Source: an uncultured Eubacterium sp. (lineage in GTDB: Bacteria; Bacillota; Clostridia; Lachnospirales; Lachnospiraceae). Taken from it: a DNA stretch of 64,000 nucleotides. Each line of letters starts with the position of its first letter. Positions within the stretch are counted from its first letter, which is position 1. The stretch is from NCBI GenBank assembly GCA_934320655.1, contig CAKRFN010000006.1, positions 62,001 through 126,000 of the forward strand. Reading direction: 5' to 3'. Positions 17,654 through 26,167 of the stretch are shown here, one piece after another. Under the pieces are notes generated by a model. That model did not search any database, was not told the origin of the DNA, and worked only from the letters and a program-made list of their open reading frames with translations. Made by a program: the position numbers and the translations under genes.

Positions 17654-17992
17654 ATGAAGGCTACGTCAGAACGTATCCGCATACTCATGGACGAGCGGCA
17701 TATATCACAAAAGAGACTCGCAGCCGAGCTGCAAGTCTCCAATTCCTCACTGTGCAATTACCTCCACGCAACCAGATGGATCAATCTGTCCCTGTTGCGC
17801 AAGCTCTGCCAGTCATTTGATATTTCAGCAGATTATGTCATCGGTCTGTCAGACCAGAAAAATCCCCCCACATTACCGGAAGACGAACAGACTCTTATCG
17901 AACTGTACCGCGCGCTGCCGTCGCGCGGCAAACACTGTGCCATTTATCAGTTGCGTGAACTATCCCAGCTATGCAAAATCACCGACCGCTGA
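17654..17992 (+). CDS. small XRE-family regulator
   Basis: A 112-residue protein with an N-terminal helix-turn-helix (MKATSERIRILMDERHISQKRLAAELQVSNSSLCNYLHATRWINLSLLRKLCQSFDISADYVIGL). The remainder is a short helical tail (LIELYRALPSRGKHCAIYQLRELSQL). The ATG immediately follows the SDR stop codon; there is no separate strong ribosome site, so translation may be coupled. Targets are unknown. Confidence 0.8.
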   Translation: MKATSERIRILMDERHISQKRLAAELQVSNSSLCNYLHATRWINLSLLRKLCQSFDISADYVIGLSDQKNPPTLPEDEQTLIELYRALPSRGKHCAIYQLRELSQLCKITDR

Positions 17993-18008
17993 ATACGGCC
18001 GGTGATCT
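17967..18008. terminator. weak convergent hairpin
   Basis: ATCACCG and CGGTGAT can pair around the end of the regulator gene, upstream of the convergent symporter stop. No clear T-run follows, so termination is uncertain. Confidence 0.35.
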
Positions 18009-18021
18009 GTAAGTACATCAT

Positions 18022-19563
18022 TTAATCATTTCCAAGTGACTGTGAGCGGCGCACCTGTGTCGTCTTGTCATAGCAGGAGAAGATCTGTGTGATCTGCGCA
18101 TCATCCTGCTTCGGTGAAACCAGACTCACAACCGGTACGATCACGAGTCCGGCAAGCATTGCAAACGCACCACAGTTAATCGGTGACTGTAAAAATACCG
18201 GAAACGCGCTGCGCACAAACATATTGAGTACCATGATGCCCGCGCCAAAAATAAAGCTGACCCATACGGAGAGCCGCGTCGTCTTTTTCCAGTACAGACC
18301 GTATAAAAACGGTGCCAGGAATGCACCCGCGAGTGCTCCCCATGACACACCCATCAACTGTGCAATGAATGTCACATTGTTCGTGTACTGAATGATCGCA
18401 ATGACGACGGAGATCGCAATAAATACAACGATCAGTGCACGGATACATAACAACTGCTTTTTCTCATCCATTTCCTTGACAATATGGCCTTTGATCACAT
18501 CAATCGTCAGCGTCGAGCTGGATGCGATTACAAGTGATGACAACGTAGACATTGACGCGGAAAGCACCAGAATCACAACGAGTCCGATGAGCAGATCCGG
18601 CAGTCCCGACAGCATTGTGGGAATGACAGCATCGTAGCCGTCCGCCGCAATGTCGATCTGATCGGAAAACAGTCGTCCGAATCCGCCTAAAAAGTAACAG
18701 CCGCCGGATACAACAAGGGCGAAAAAGGTCGAAATGACCGCTCCCTTCCGGATCTGGTTCTCATTTTTGATCGCATAGAACTTCTGCACCATCTGCGGAA
18801 GTCCCCATGTACCGAGTGAGGTCAGAATGACGACACCGAGCAGGTTGAGCGGATCGGGTCCGAGGAACGAATTGAATACGCCGGGTGTCGTGGATACAGT
18901 TGCATCCTCCACACGCGCCAGTCCGTCCAGCGCGGTCATCAGTCCGCCGTTCATGTTGAGCACGGCAGCGATCACGGCACAGATACCGACAAGCATCACG
19001 CATCCCTGAATGAAATCGTTGATCGCGGTCGCCATATAGCCGCCTGCAATGACATAGATACCGGTCAGCACCGCCATGATGACGATACACAGCTTAAAAT
19101 CGATGTTAAACGCCATTCCGAACAGACGGGAGAGTCCGTTATAGAGCGATGCGGTATACGGAATCAGGAAAATAAATACGATGACAGACGCGCAGATCTT
19201 GAGCGCCGGACTGTCAAATCTTTTTCCGAAAAATTCGGGCATTGTCGCTGAATCCAGATGCTGGCTCATGACACGTGTTCTGCGTCCGAGTACAACCCAT
19301 GCGAGCAGGGAACCGATCACCGCATTTCCAAGACCGATCCACGATGCCGCAATACCGTATTTCCATCCGAACTGTCCGGCATAGCCGATAAATACAACCG
19401 CCGAAAAATAAGATGTACCATATGCAAAGGCTGTCAGCCACGGTCCGACGCTGCGGCCACCGAGCACAAAGCCGTTGACGTCTGTCGCGTGCTTCCGGCA
19501 ATACAAGCCTATCGCAATCATTACCCCAAAAAAGATCACGAGCATAAAAAGTTTTGCAATCAT
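18022..19563 (-). CDS. sodium:solute symporter (SSS family)
   Basis: A 513-residue integral membrane protein with about 13 helices. The N-terminal GFVLGGRSVGPWLTAFAYGTSYFSAVVFIGYAGQFGWKYG and the central GGYMATAINDFIQGCVML are SSS hallmarks. LGVVILTSLGTWGLPQMVQKFYAIK is close to the PutP/pantothenate symporter group. It imports a small solute with sodium; proline or another organic acid or amino acid is possible but not proven. It is a single gene with an inverted repeat (AAAGCGTT/AACGCTTT) upstream. Confidence 0.88.
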   Translation of the reverse strand: MIAKLFMLVIFFGVMIAIGLYCRKHATDVNGFVLGGRSVGPWLTAFAYGTSYFSAVVFIGYAGQFGWKYGIAASWIGLGNAVIGSLLAWVVLGRRTRVMSQHLDSATMPEFFGKRFDSPALKICASVIVFIFLIPYTASLYNGLSRLFGMAFNIDFKLCIVIMAVLTGIYVIAGGYMATAINDFIQGCVMLVGICAVIAAVLNMNGGLMTALDGLARVEDATVSTTPGVFNSFLGPDPLNLLGVVILTSLGTWGLPQMVQKFYAIKNENQIRKGAVISTFFALVVSGGCYFLGGFGRLFSDQIDIAADGYDAVIPTMLSGLPDLLIGLVVILVLSASMSTLSSLVIASSSTLTIDVIKGHIVKEMDEKKQLLCIRALIVVFIAISVVIAIIQYTNNVTFIAQLMGVSWGALAGAFLAPFLYGLYWKKTTRLSVWVSFIFGAGIMVLNMFVRSAFPVFLQSPINCGAFAMLAGLVIVPVVSLVSPKQDDAQITQIFSCYDKTTQVRRSQSLGND

Positions 19564-19612
19564 AACTGTTTCCTCTTTTCTTTTGATTTTTTGCTTTTTA
19601 GTTTATCGCGCT

Positions 19613-19635
19613 AAAGCGTTGCGGTTTAACGCTTT
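19613..19635. promoter_or_regulatory. inverted repeat upstream of symporter gene
   Basis: AAAGCGTT and AACGCTTT face each other over 7 bases about 50 bases before the symporter start. The spacing suits a dimeric repressor site. No regulator gene adjoins it. Confidence 0.4.
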
Positions 19636-19658
19636 TACCTGTTAAAGTATTCTAGCAT

Positions 19659-19690
19659 AAAAAAACGCGCCTGTCAATGCAGACGCGTAA
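19659..19690 (-). terminator. terminator at the end of the HAD phosphatase gene
   Basis: On the minus strand ACGCGTCTG pairs with CAGGCGCGT and is followed by a run of seven T. The hairpin overlaps the last codons of the gene. Confidence 0.75.
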
Positions 19691-20342
19691 TTGTTTCCCA
19701 TACTTGTTCCGGCGTGTCGCACAATGTCTGTGCACCGTGCTCCAGCAGGCATTCCTTATCACGAAATCCCCATAACACGCTGATACAAGGCAGTCCCGAA
19801 TTTTTCGCTGTCGCGAGATCGACCTCGGAGTCTCCGATATAGATAGATTCCTCTGCCGTGACTCCCAGTTCACGCAATGCGGCGTACACGGTATCGGGTG
19901 CCGGTTTTTTCCTGACTCCCGCCGCCTCGTTTTCACCGATCGCTACACTGATATACTCGCTGAAATAAATCTCGTTGAGCTGCTTGACGGCTGCATCGAG
20001 CTTGTTCGATACGATCGCCATCTCAATGCCCGCATCCCGCAAGCGCTCCATCAGCTCCAGTACGCCGTCATACGGGCGGGTGTGGTCATTGCTGTGCTCA
20101 GCATAATGTGCACGGAAAGCGGCAAATATGTCCTCAAAATCCGCGTTGTCCTCCGGTTTTTCGATTCCGAGTGCGCGCAACATGAGAAGTTTTACACCGT
20201 TGCCGACAAACCGGCGCACCTCATCGATCGTGCGCGTCGGATAGCTGTACTGCTGCAATGCTGCGTTTGTGCTGTCGGTCAGATCCTCTAAGGTGTTGAG
20301 CAGCGTGCCATCAAGATCAAATATGACTGCTTTTATACTCAT
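19674..20342 (-). CDS. gph: HAD hydrolase, phosphoglycolate phosphatase-like
   Basis: A 222-residue HAD-superfamily phosphatase. The ATG at 20342 has AAAGGAG 9 bases upstream. Motif I is FDLDGTLLNT (residues 7-16), motif II AIVSNK, the lysine in GVRKKPAPDT and motif IV YIGDSEVDLATAKNSG. The helical cap is of the Gph/PGMB type. It may dephosphorylate 2-phosphoglycolate from DNA repair, but pyrophosphatase or sugar-phosphate activity is also possible. A TATAAT-type promoter lies just downstream of structured element B. Confidence 0.85.
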   Translation of the reverse strand: MSIKAVIFDLDGTLLNTLEDLTDSTNAALQQYSYPTRTIDEVRRFVGNGVKLLMLRALGIEKPEDNADFEDIFAAFRAHYAEHSNDHTRPYDGVLELMERLRDAGIEMAIVSNKLDAAVKQLNEIYFSEYISVAIGENEAAGVRKKPAPDTVYAALRELGVTAEESIYIGDSEVDLATAKNSGLPCISVLWGFRDKECLLEHGAQTLCDTPEQVWETITRLH

Positions 20343-20379
20343 TTGTGTCATCTCCTTTGTAATTGGTTGTATTAAAACC

Positions 20380-20412
20380 ATTATACCATATCCGCAGCTC
20401 CCGCAAGCATGT
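20380..20412 (-). promoter_or_regulatory. gph promoter with CTTGCGGGAG box
   Basis: Reading the minus strand, CTTGCGGGAGCTGC is followed by GGATATGG and TATAAT, about 35 bases before the gph start. The CTTGCGGGAGCTGC segment is also the 3' strand of the structured element B stem, so the RNA-like element and the promoter abut or overlap. Confidence 0.55.
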
Positions 20413-20549
20413 CTGTTTTGCTTTCATTGCACGACCCATTCCGATAAGCCTCCGCAAAACAAAATTGTGTCAGCAAAGGCTTCCACAATTTGGAGTGTCA
20501 TCTCCATCGTGCAAAGGCAGCAAAATCAGACATGACTTGCTCGCGCTGC
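20394..20549 (-). ncRNA. candidate structured RNA or structured repeat, copy B
   Basis: The 156-nt counterpart of copy A. Base stem GCAGC/GCTGC and GCAAG/CTTGC, then CATGTCTG/CAGACATG, TTTTGCT/AGCAAAA, TTGCACGA/TCGTGCAA, GATGA/TTATC and hairpin AAATTGTG/CACAATTT. Compared with copy A, the terminal hairpin has two compensatory pair changes and the CATG/GTGC helix also changes on both sides. Conserved single-stranded parts include GGAAGCCTTTGCTGA in the loop. It lies upstream of gph in the same orientation; a spare CTTGCGGGAGCTGC occurs on the plus strand at 20616-20629. Confidence 0.65.
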
Positions 20550-20638
20550 TGCGTTTTACAAAGTGCCCGTAACGTGAATGACTACTGTAATCGCAGTCGG
20601 CAACCTTTCAACATACTTGCGGGAGCTGCGAACTCGTT

Positions 20639-22093
20639 CTAATGATGCTTACACTTCAACAGCTCCAGCACATACTCATACACCCGTCGCGTAGACGAGA
20701 TCGACAGCTTTTCCTCAAAGGTGTGTATCCCGATCATATCCGGTCCGATGGAAATTCCATCGAGATCCTTAATCTTGCCTGCCAGTATACCGCACTCGAG
20801 TCCTGCATGGATCGCCTCGACGGTCGGCTCCTTGCCGTACATCTTCTCATAGATGCGGACTGCATCCTCCCTCATCACAGAATCCTGCTTATACTCCCAT
20901 GCCGGATAGACACCGATCACATCGACACTGCCGCCGACATACTCTACCATCTGTTTGATTCGCTCGGTGAGAGTATCACGCGCGCTGATCACAGAGCTGC
21001 GCACGGCAAACTCCAGATGCAGTTCTTTCTCGTTCAGCTCCATAATGCCCATGTTCAAGGAAGTCTCTACCAGTCCTGTGATATTGGCGCTCATGGACTG
21101 GATACCACCCGGCAGATTGTTGACCAGCAATGAGACTGCACGCGCACTCTCCTGTGTCAGCACAGAAACACCTGCGACCGTCTTCTCTGTCAGCTCCATG
21201 TGCAGATCGGGATCTGTCACAGCATACTCGTGCTGCAGATGCTCCATCGTCTCATGCAGACATGCCAGCAATGCATCCTTCATTTCCGCTGCACATACAA
21301 GACATACCGCAGACTCACGCGGGATCGCATTCTGCTTCGCGCCTCCGGCGAGTGCTGCGATGCCAAACGTGATTCCTTTTCGCTCCAGTGCAAGCAGCAG
21401 GCGTCCTGCCACGAGGTTGGCATTTGCTCTGCCCTTATCGATCTCAACACCGGAATGTCCGCCCTTTAAGCCCTTCACTGCCACGTTCACTGCAATGCCG
21501 TCTGCCTGTTCATATCCAACCGGCAGATGGCAGATACTACTGTTGCCGCCTGCGCAGCTGACAGTCATTACGCCTTCTACCTCAGAATCGATATTGAGCA
21601 GCTTGTGTCCACGCAACATAGACAGATCTATGCCGGATGCTCCCTCCATGCCGACTTCCTCGGACACAGTGATCACGACCTCCAGACGCGGATGTGCGAT
21701 CTCCGGTGAATCAAGAATCGCCAGTGCATATGCGACTGCGATACCGTCATCTCCTCCGAGTGTCGTCCCCTGCGCGGTCACATAATCGCCATCGATCATG
21801 AGCTTTAAGCCGTCATTTTCAAAATCAATCTCCACGCCCGGCTCTTTTTCACATACCATATCCATATGACCCTGTATGATAATGGGCTCCTCATTCTCAT
21901 AACCTGCTGTCGCGGGTGCGATCATGACTACATTATACAGATCATCCTGATAATGCTCGAGACCGTGCTCCTTTGCAAAATTTACCAGATAATCACTGAT
22001 CTTTTTCTCCTTGTAAGAGGGATGAGGGATACTACAGATATCCTCAAAATAGTGGAATACTTTGTTTGGCTCTAATTGTTCCAATACACGCAT
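20639..22093 (-). CDS. pepD: aminoacyl-histidine dipeptidase (beta-Ala-His type)
   Basis: A 484-residue M20 metallopeptidase of the PepD group. Motifs are IIQGHMDMVCEKE (first metal His and catalytic Asp), TTLGGDDGIAVAYALAIL, VTVSEEVGMEGASG (catalytic and ligand Glu pair) and VKGLKGGHSGVEI. AIHAGLECGIL near the end supplies the last ligand region. It hydrolyses dipeptides, mostly Xaa-His, in the cytoplasm. With the PqqD-like and OPT genes upstream on the same strand it forms a peptide uptake and use cluster. Confidence 0.93.
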   Translation of the reverse strand: MRVLEQLEPNKVFHYFEDICSIPHPSYKEKKISDYLVNFAKEHGLEHYQDDLYNVVMIAPATAGYENEEPIIIQGHMDMVCEKEPGVEIDFENDGLKLMIDGDYVTAQGTTLGGDDGIAVAYALAILDSPEIAHPRLEVVITVSEEVGMEGASGIDLSMLRGHKLLNIDSEVEGVMTVSCAGGNSSICHLPVGYEQADGIAVNVAVKGLKGGHSGVEIDKGRANANLVAGRLLLALERKGITFGIAALAGGAKQNAIPRESAVCLVCAAEMKDALLACLHETMEHLQHEYAVTDPDLHMELTEKTVAGVSVLTQESARAVSLLVNNLPGGIQSMSANITGLVETSLNMGIMELNEKELHLEFAVRSSVISARDTLTERIKQMVEYVGGSVDVIGVYPAWEYKQDSVMREDAVRIYEKMYGKEPTVEAIHAGLECGILAGKIKDLDGISIGPDMIGIHTFEEKLSISSTRRVYEYVLELLKCKHH

Positions 22094-22120
22094 GCTGATG
22101 CCTTCTTTCTTTTATTTATT

Positions 22121-22147
22121 GTAACTGTTCGGTGTCCTCACAGTTAC
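22121..22147. promoter_or_regulatory. palindrome upstream of pepD
   Basis: GTAACTGT and ACAGTTAC are separated by 11 bases, 28 bases before pepD. It can form an RNA hairpin or bind a dimeric regulator. GTAACTGT also occurs singly near 16095. Confidence 0.4.
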
Positions 22148-22180
22148 GATTTATTTTCTTATTCTCAGGGTTTCGGGGAG

Positions 22181-22531
22181 TTACTTTTTATTCTCATATA
22201 CGATAAAACAGGAATTATGCAAGGTTTTGATATATGTGCTCAGGCGCTCATAGAGCGGCTCCGCTTCCTGTCCATATTTTTCTTTTACTAATTTTCCGAT
22301 CTCATAGACATTTCGTTTCCCATCAATCTGATTCCAGATAAATGATCCCATGCCTTCCAGCTCGATCCAACTGATCTTCGGACGCTTGAAAAGAATCTGT
22401 GCAATCCGGTTGAACAGACCTCTGTTTAACATACCAACCTCTATCATGCCTTTTTCGTTGGTTCGATATTCATAAAGTGAATTGTGTTTGGGAATATAAT
22501 CCAAAAAATTGTCAGCTTTTTTCTTTGCCAT
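22181..22531 (-). CDS. PqqD-family small protein
   Basis: A 116-residue protein. The C-terminal two thirds match the PqqD winged-helix fold (ISWIELEGMGSFIWNQIDGKRNVYEIGKLVKEKYG, then ERLSTYIKTLHNSCFIVYE). PqqD-like proteins bind peptides and present them to modifying enzymes, often radical SAM proteins, and are also fused to such enzymes. No radical SAM gene is next to it; the neighbours are an OPT oligopeptide transporter and PepD. A role in peptide handling is inferred from fold and context only. Confidence 0.7.
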   Translation of the reverse strand: MAKKKADNFLDYIPKHNSLYEYRTNEKGMIEVGMLNRGLFNRIAQILFKRPKISWIELEGMGSFIWNQIDGKRNVYEIGKLVKEKYGQEAEPLYERLSTYIKTLHNSCFIVYENKK

Positions 22532-22545
22532 GAATACTCCTTACA

Positions 22546-22592
22546 TTTAAGGGCTGCACATCCCGGTCATTCCCGGAATGGCAGCCCTCTCA
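22546..22592 (-). terminator. hairpin after the OPT transporter gene
   Basis: AGGGCTGC and GCAGCCCT pair with an inner CATTCCGGGAATG hairpin. The minus-strand tail is TTAAATG, not a strong T-run, so it may attenuate rather than stop readthrough into the PqqD-like gene. Confidence 0.5.
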
Positions 22593-22605
22593 TACTAACG
22601 TATGA

Positions 22606-24495
22606 TTAGTTCTTTTTTGACTTTTTTGAAACTACTGCAAACAATGTAGCGGTCAGTGCTGCAAAAATAACCAGACCGCCCCAGTTGCCGAGACTAAACG
22701 GCAGGCAGCTTCCAATGATATCACCAAGGGATGTACCACCAACCTTGATGACAGCAAATACTGCCAGCAGGATACCTACGAGTCCCTCTCCTGCGATCAG
22801 GCCGGAACAATACAGAACACCACGGTCGATGCCCTCTTTGTTGTCACCTTTACGCTCGAAGAACCAGCGGACAGCTCCGCCGACCATCATCGGTGTACTC
22901 AGGTAGATCGGCAAATACAGACCTACCGCAAACGGCAGAACCGGAATACCGAGGATCTCTACTACGATCGCAATACCGACACCGACAAATACGAGGTTCC
23001 AGGGCAGGTTGCCACCCATAACACCCTCTACAACCATCTTCATCAGCACCGCCTGCGGTGCAGGGAGTTCCTGTGTACCATAACTCCACGCATTGTTAAA
23101 CAGGTATAAAATGCCACCGATCGCCAGTGCAGATACAACGACACCGATCAACTCACCGATCTGCTGCTTCTTCGGTGTAGCACCGATAATATAACCGGTC
23201 TTTAAATCCTGTGAAGTATCACCTGCCACGGCTGCGATAATACAGATGACTGTACCGATCGCGATCGCGGATACCATACCGGGATATCCGATCATTCCGC
23301 TCGCCTTGAGCAGCATTGTAGCGATCAGCAGTGTTGCGATCGCCATACCTGATACCGGGTTATTCGAACTTCCGACGATACCTACCATACGTGAAGATAC
23401 AGTCGCAAAGAAGAATCCACAGATAACGATGATGATCGCTCCGATCAGGTTCACCGGGATCGCCGGGATCAGCCACATAGCAATCGCTATGACACCGATT
23501 CCGATGAGAACGATGTTCATGCTCAGATCCTGTGCGGTACGGCTGTTATCGCTATCTCTGCCAGCTTTGAGTCCCTTCATCGCATCACGGAACGTGCGGA
23601 CGATCATCGGCAGAGACTTGATCAGACTCAGAATACCGCCACATGCAACAGCACCTGCACCGATATAACGGATATAGGTACTCCAGATCGCATCCGGGCT
23701 AAAGGTCGAGATCGGATCTGTTCCGGGGAACATCACCATATCGCCACCAAACAGTGCGATCAGAGGCATCAGTGCGAACCATGCGACCGTACCACCTGCT
23801 AACAGGTAAGAAGAGATCTTCGGTCCACAGATATATCCGACACCGAGTAATGCAGGCAATGTATCCATACCGATACCGGAACCCTTGTATGCTTTGATCT
23901 CAAAAGCAACCTCACTCGGGAATGCTTTCAGGCCATCTGCGATAAACTTGTACACTGCTGCGATACCAAGTCCTGTAAATACAGTACTTGCCTTTGCTCC
24001 GCCAGACTCGCCGGCGAGCAGCACCTCAGCACATGCCGTTCCCTCAGGATAAGGCAGTGTACCATGCTCTTTTACGATCAATGCGGAACGCAGCGGAATC
24101 ATGAATAAGACTCCGAGAATACCACCGACCAGAGTAATCAGCGCGATCTCAGCCAGCGAAGGATAAGCTACGCCACCCTCATCAGCCCACATAAAGATCG
24201 CGGGTAATGTAAAGATTGCTCCTGCTGCTACGGACTCCCCGGCAGAACCGATCGTCTGTACTATATTATTTTCCAGAATGGAATCACGACGTAAAATGAA
24301 GCGGATCACACCCATTGAAATAACTGCGGCAGGAATCGATGCGGATACGGTCATTCCGACACGCAGTCCCAGGTACGCATTAGCGCCGCCAAACAATACG
24401 GCAAGAAGGATACCGAGAATCACTGATACAACAGATAACTCAGGTAACACCTTGTCCGCAGGGATGTACGGCTTGAATTCTTTTTCGTTAGACAT
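22606..24495 (-). CDS. OPT family oligopeptide transporter
   Basis: A 629-residue membrane protein with about 15 helices. The N-terminal LPELSVVSVILGILLAVLFGGANAYLGLRVGMTVSASIPAAVISM and the GTLPYPEGTACAEVLLAGE loop are characteristic of bacterial OPT (YSL-like) proteins. These proteins import oligopeptides or metal chelates by proton coupling. It is the promoter-proximal gene of a run with a PqqD-like protein and PepD, which argues for peptide uptake. A consensus promoter lies upstream. Confidence 0.93.
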   Translation of the reverse strand: MSNEKEFKPYIPADKVLPELSVVSVILGILLAVLFGGANAYLGLRVGMTVSASIPAAVISMGVIRFILRRDSILENNIVQTIGSAGESVAAGAIFTLPAIFMWADEGGVAYPSLAEIALITLVGGILGVLFMIPLRSALIVKEHGTLPYPEGTACAEVLLAGESGGAKASTVFTGLGIAAVYKFIADGLKAFPSEVAFEIKAYKGSGIGMDTLPALLGVGYICGPKISSYLLAGGTVAWFALMPLIALFGGDMVMFPGTDPISTFSPDAIWSTYIRYIGAGAVACGGILSLIKSLPMIVRTFRDAMKGLKAGRDSDNSRTAQDLSMNIVLIGIGVIAIAMWLIPAIPVNLIGAIIIVICGFFFATVSSRMVGIVGSSNNPVSGMAIATLLIATMLLKASGMIGYPGMVSAIAIGTVICIIAAVAGDTSQDLKTGYIIGATPKKQQIGELIGVVVSALAIGGILYLFNNAWSYGTQELPAPQAVLMKMVVEGVMGGNLPWNLVFVGVGIAIVVEILGIPVLPFAVGLYLPIYLSTPMMVGGAVRWFFERKGDNKEGIDRGVLYCSGLIAGEGLVGILLAVFAVIKVGGTSLGDIIGSCLPFSLGNWGGLVIFAALTATLFAVVSKKSKKN

Positions 24496-24582
24496 ACTAT
24501 CTAATCCCCTTTGTATTTTTTTATCTTACATTTTTCATTTCAAGCAGCATAAGAAACTCCAAATATAAGACAGTGCATTTCT

Positions 24583-24611
24583 ATTATAACGAACGTGCAA
24601 AACCCTGTCAA
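24583..24611 (-). promoter_or_regulatory. consensus sigma-A promoter of the OPT gene
   Basis: On the minus strand TTGACA is followed after 17 bases by TATAAT. It lies 88 bases before the OPT start codon and is the strongest vegetative promoter seen in the window. Confidence 0.85.
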
Positions 24612-24687
24612 CCGCCTATTTATAAGGCTTTTCCGTGTTGTCGCGACACCGCATCATCGCGTTAAAACATTTTCTGATTAAATCGAA

Positions 24688-24999
24688 TTATATAACGATC
24701 GTCAGAATTGCGGCTGCGGCCACTGCCCCGATCGCCACTGTGAGCAGACCCTTTCTGCGATAGGCGAGTATCAGTGCCACGGTCATTCCTGCCAATGATG
24801 GAATCCATGCACCTGCAGAGGTAAATACTGCCGGAAATGTCATTGCCGCCAACACGCCATAGGGGATATACTCTAAGAATGACCGGATATAGATATTTGT
24901 AATCTTTTTCTTGACTAATACAAACGGCAGCGCACGTAACAAATAGGTAACAACTGCCATCACTGCCACATATTTTATATACATCGACAGACTAAGCAT
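24688..24999 (-). CDS. azlD: AzlD-type branched-chain amino acid transport subunit
   Basis: A 103-residue membrane protein with about four helices. The ATG at 24999 has GAGGAGGT 6 bases upstream and overlaps the end of azlC. The motif TYLLRALPFVLVKKKI and EYIPYGVLAAMTFPAVF are AzlD hallmarks. It pairs with AzlC as an exporter for branched-chain amino acids or analogues. Confidence 0.9.
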   Translation of the reverse strand: MLSLSMYIKYVAVMAVVTYLLRALPFVLVKKKITNIYIRSFLEYIPYGVLAAMTFPAVFTSAGAWIPSLAGMTVALILAYRRKGLLTVAIGAVAAAAILTIVI

Positions 25000-25720
25000 G
25001 GGACACCTCCTCACCATCCGCGCCGCTTTCATCCGCGGTCAGCGGATGCCTCCATGCGCCGTATGCTGCCGCTGCCACTGCACACAGGGTGACGGACATG
25101 CCGCTCGACAGGCTGATAAACGGCACATAGTGAATCACACAGCTCAAGCCCGCTGCCAGCAGTACGACCTCTAACACCGGACGGCTGTCACGCGCTTTCG
25201 GAATGATAATCGCCAAAAACATGCCGTAAATCGCAATTCCGAAAATCTCTGCCACCTGTGCCGGCACGATCTCTCCGAGCAGCGCGCCCGCCAGCGTGCC
25301 AAAGCCCCAGCCCAGATACGGCGTGAGCGCCAGTCCCGCAAAATAACGTCTGCTGACCGGCTTTTCCTGCGACATCGCCACGGCAAATATCTCATCCGTG
25401 ACACACATTGCCAGAATCCACCGTGCGATTCCGCGAAACTTATCATCGACCTTCTGCGTCAGCGAGATCGACATGAGCAGATACCGCAGATTGATAAAAA
25501 ACTGCGCGATCGCCATCTCGACCAACGCACCGCCCTCCATCATGAGGGACAGCCCCGCAAACTGACCCGCCGAGGTCACATTCGTCAGTGAAATCACGGT
25601 CGCCTGCCACCAGGATAGTCCCATACCGACCCCCAGCAGTCCAAATGTAAAAGACACGGACAGATACCCGAGACAGATCGGTATACCGTCACGGAGTCCT
25701 TTGCTAAAATTCTGTTCCAT
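24992..25720 (-). CDS. azlC: AzlC-type branched-chain amino acid exporter
   Basis: A 242-residue membrane protein with six to seven helices. The N-terminal FSKGLRDGIPICLGYLSVSFTFGLLG and TNVTSAGQFAGLSLM, plus NLRYLLMSISLTQKV, are family motifs. It acts with AzlD, whose gene overlaps its 3' end by 8 bases. Export of branched-chain amino acids is known for B. subtilis AzlCD and E. coli YgaZH; the true substrate here is inferred. Confidence 0.92.
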   Translation of the reverse strand: MEQNFSKGLRDGIPICLGYLSVSFTFGLLGVGMGLSWWQATVISLTNVTSAGQFAGLSLMMEGGALVEMAIAQFFINLRYLLMSISLTQKVDDKFRGIARWILAMCVTDEIFAVAMSQEKPVSRRYFAGLALTPYLGWGFGTLAGALLGEIVPAQVAEIFGIAIYGMFLAIIIPKARDSRPVLEVVLLAAGLSCVIHYVPFISLSSGMSVTLCAVAAAAYGAWRHPLTADESGADGEEVSHA

Positions 25721-25799
25721 TTTTTATCCCCTTGTATGCATCCCATTTCCGAGCGATTCCACTTTTTCTGTTGTTTGTGCCTTTTTCTTATGTTAAACT

Positions 25800-25830
25800 A
25801 CAGATAGTGGTTTTTATGCCAACTATCTGT
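25800..25830 (+). promoter_or_regulatory. leader hairpin before DUF4321 gene
   Basis: ACAGATAGT and ACTATCTGT form a stem of 9 pairs with a 13-base loop. It ends 5 bases before the AAAGGAG ribosome site, so it could affect translation or stabilise the message. Confidence 0.45.
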
Positions 25831-25847
25831 TCAAAGGAGTATTACAT

Positions 25848-26108
25848 ATGAGTAAAGGTATCGCTTCAAAGAGTACATGGGTGCTCATCATGCTCGTATT
25901 GATCGGCGCTGTGCTCGGCAGTTTTATCGGCAATCTTGCCTCCTCCGGCGCATTGTCATGGCTCAACTACGGCAAGACATTCGGACTGACCAGTCCGCTT
26001 GTGCTCGATCTGGCAGTATTGACACTGACCTTTGGATTGACGATCCATTTCAGCATCGCCACGATCCTCGGCATCATTCTCGCCATCCTGATCTACCGGT
26101 TTATCTAG
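25848..26108 (+). CDS. DUF4321 small membrane protein
   Basis: An 86-residue protein with two hydrophobic helices (WVLIMLVLIGAVLGSFIGNLA and FGLTIHFSIATILGIILAILIYRF) and a central LNYGKTFGLTSPLVLDLAVLTL segment. It matches DUF4321, a family found mostly in Clostridia, often near division or shape genes. No function is established. AAAGGAG stands 9 bases before the ATG. It is convergent with the AAA ATPase gene. Confidence 0.85.
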   Translation: MSKGIASKSTWVLIMLVLIGAVLGSFIGNLASSGALSWLNYGKTFGLTSPLVLDLAVLTLTFGLTIHFSIATILGIILAILIYRFI

Positions 26109-26167
26109 CCATTTATCCAGCCATCGAAAGATCCGTACACCGATCTTTTTACAGTTACAGAGAGCTG

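Noticed and set aside
11512..20549. Structured pair considered as retron or group II intron RNA
   Set aside because: No reverse transcriptase gene is near either copy, and no intron domain V-like hairpin was seen.
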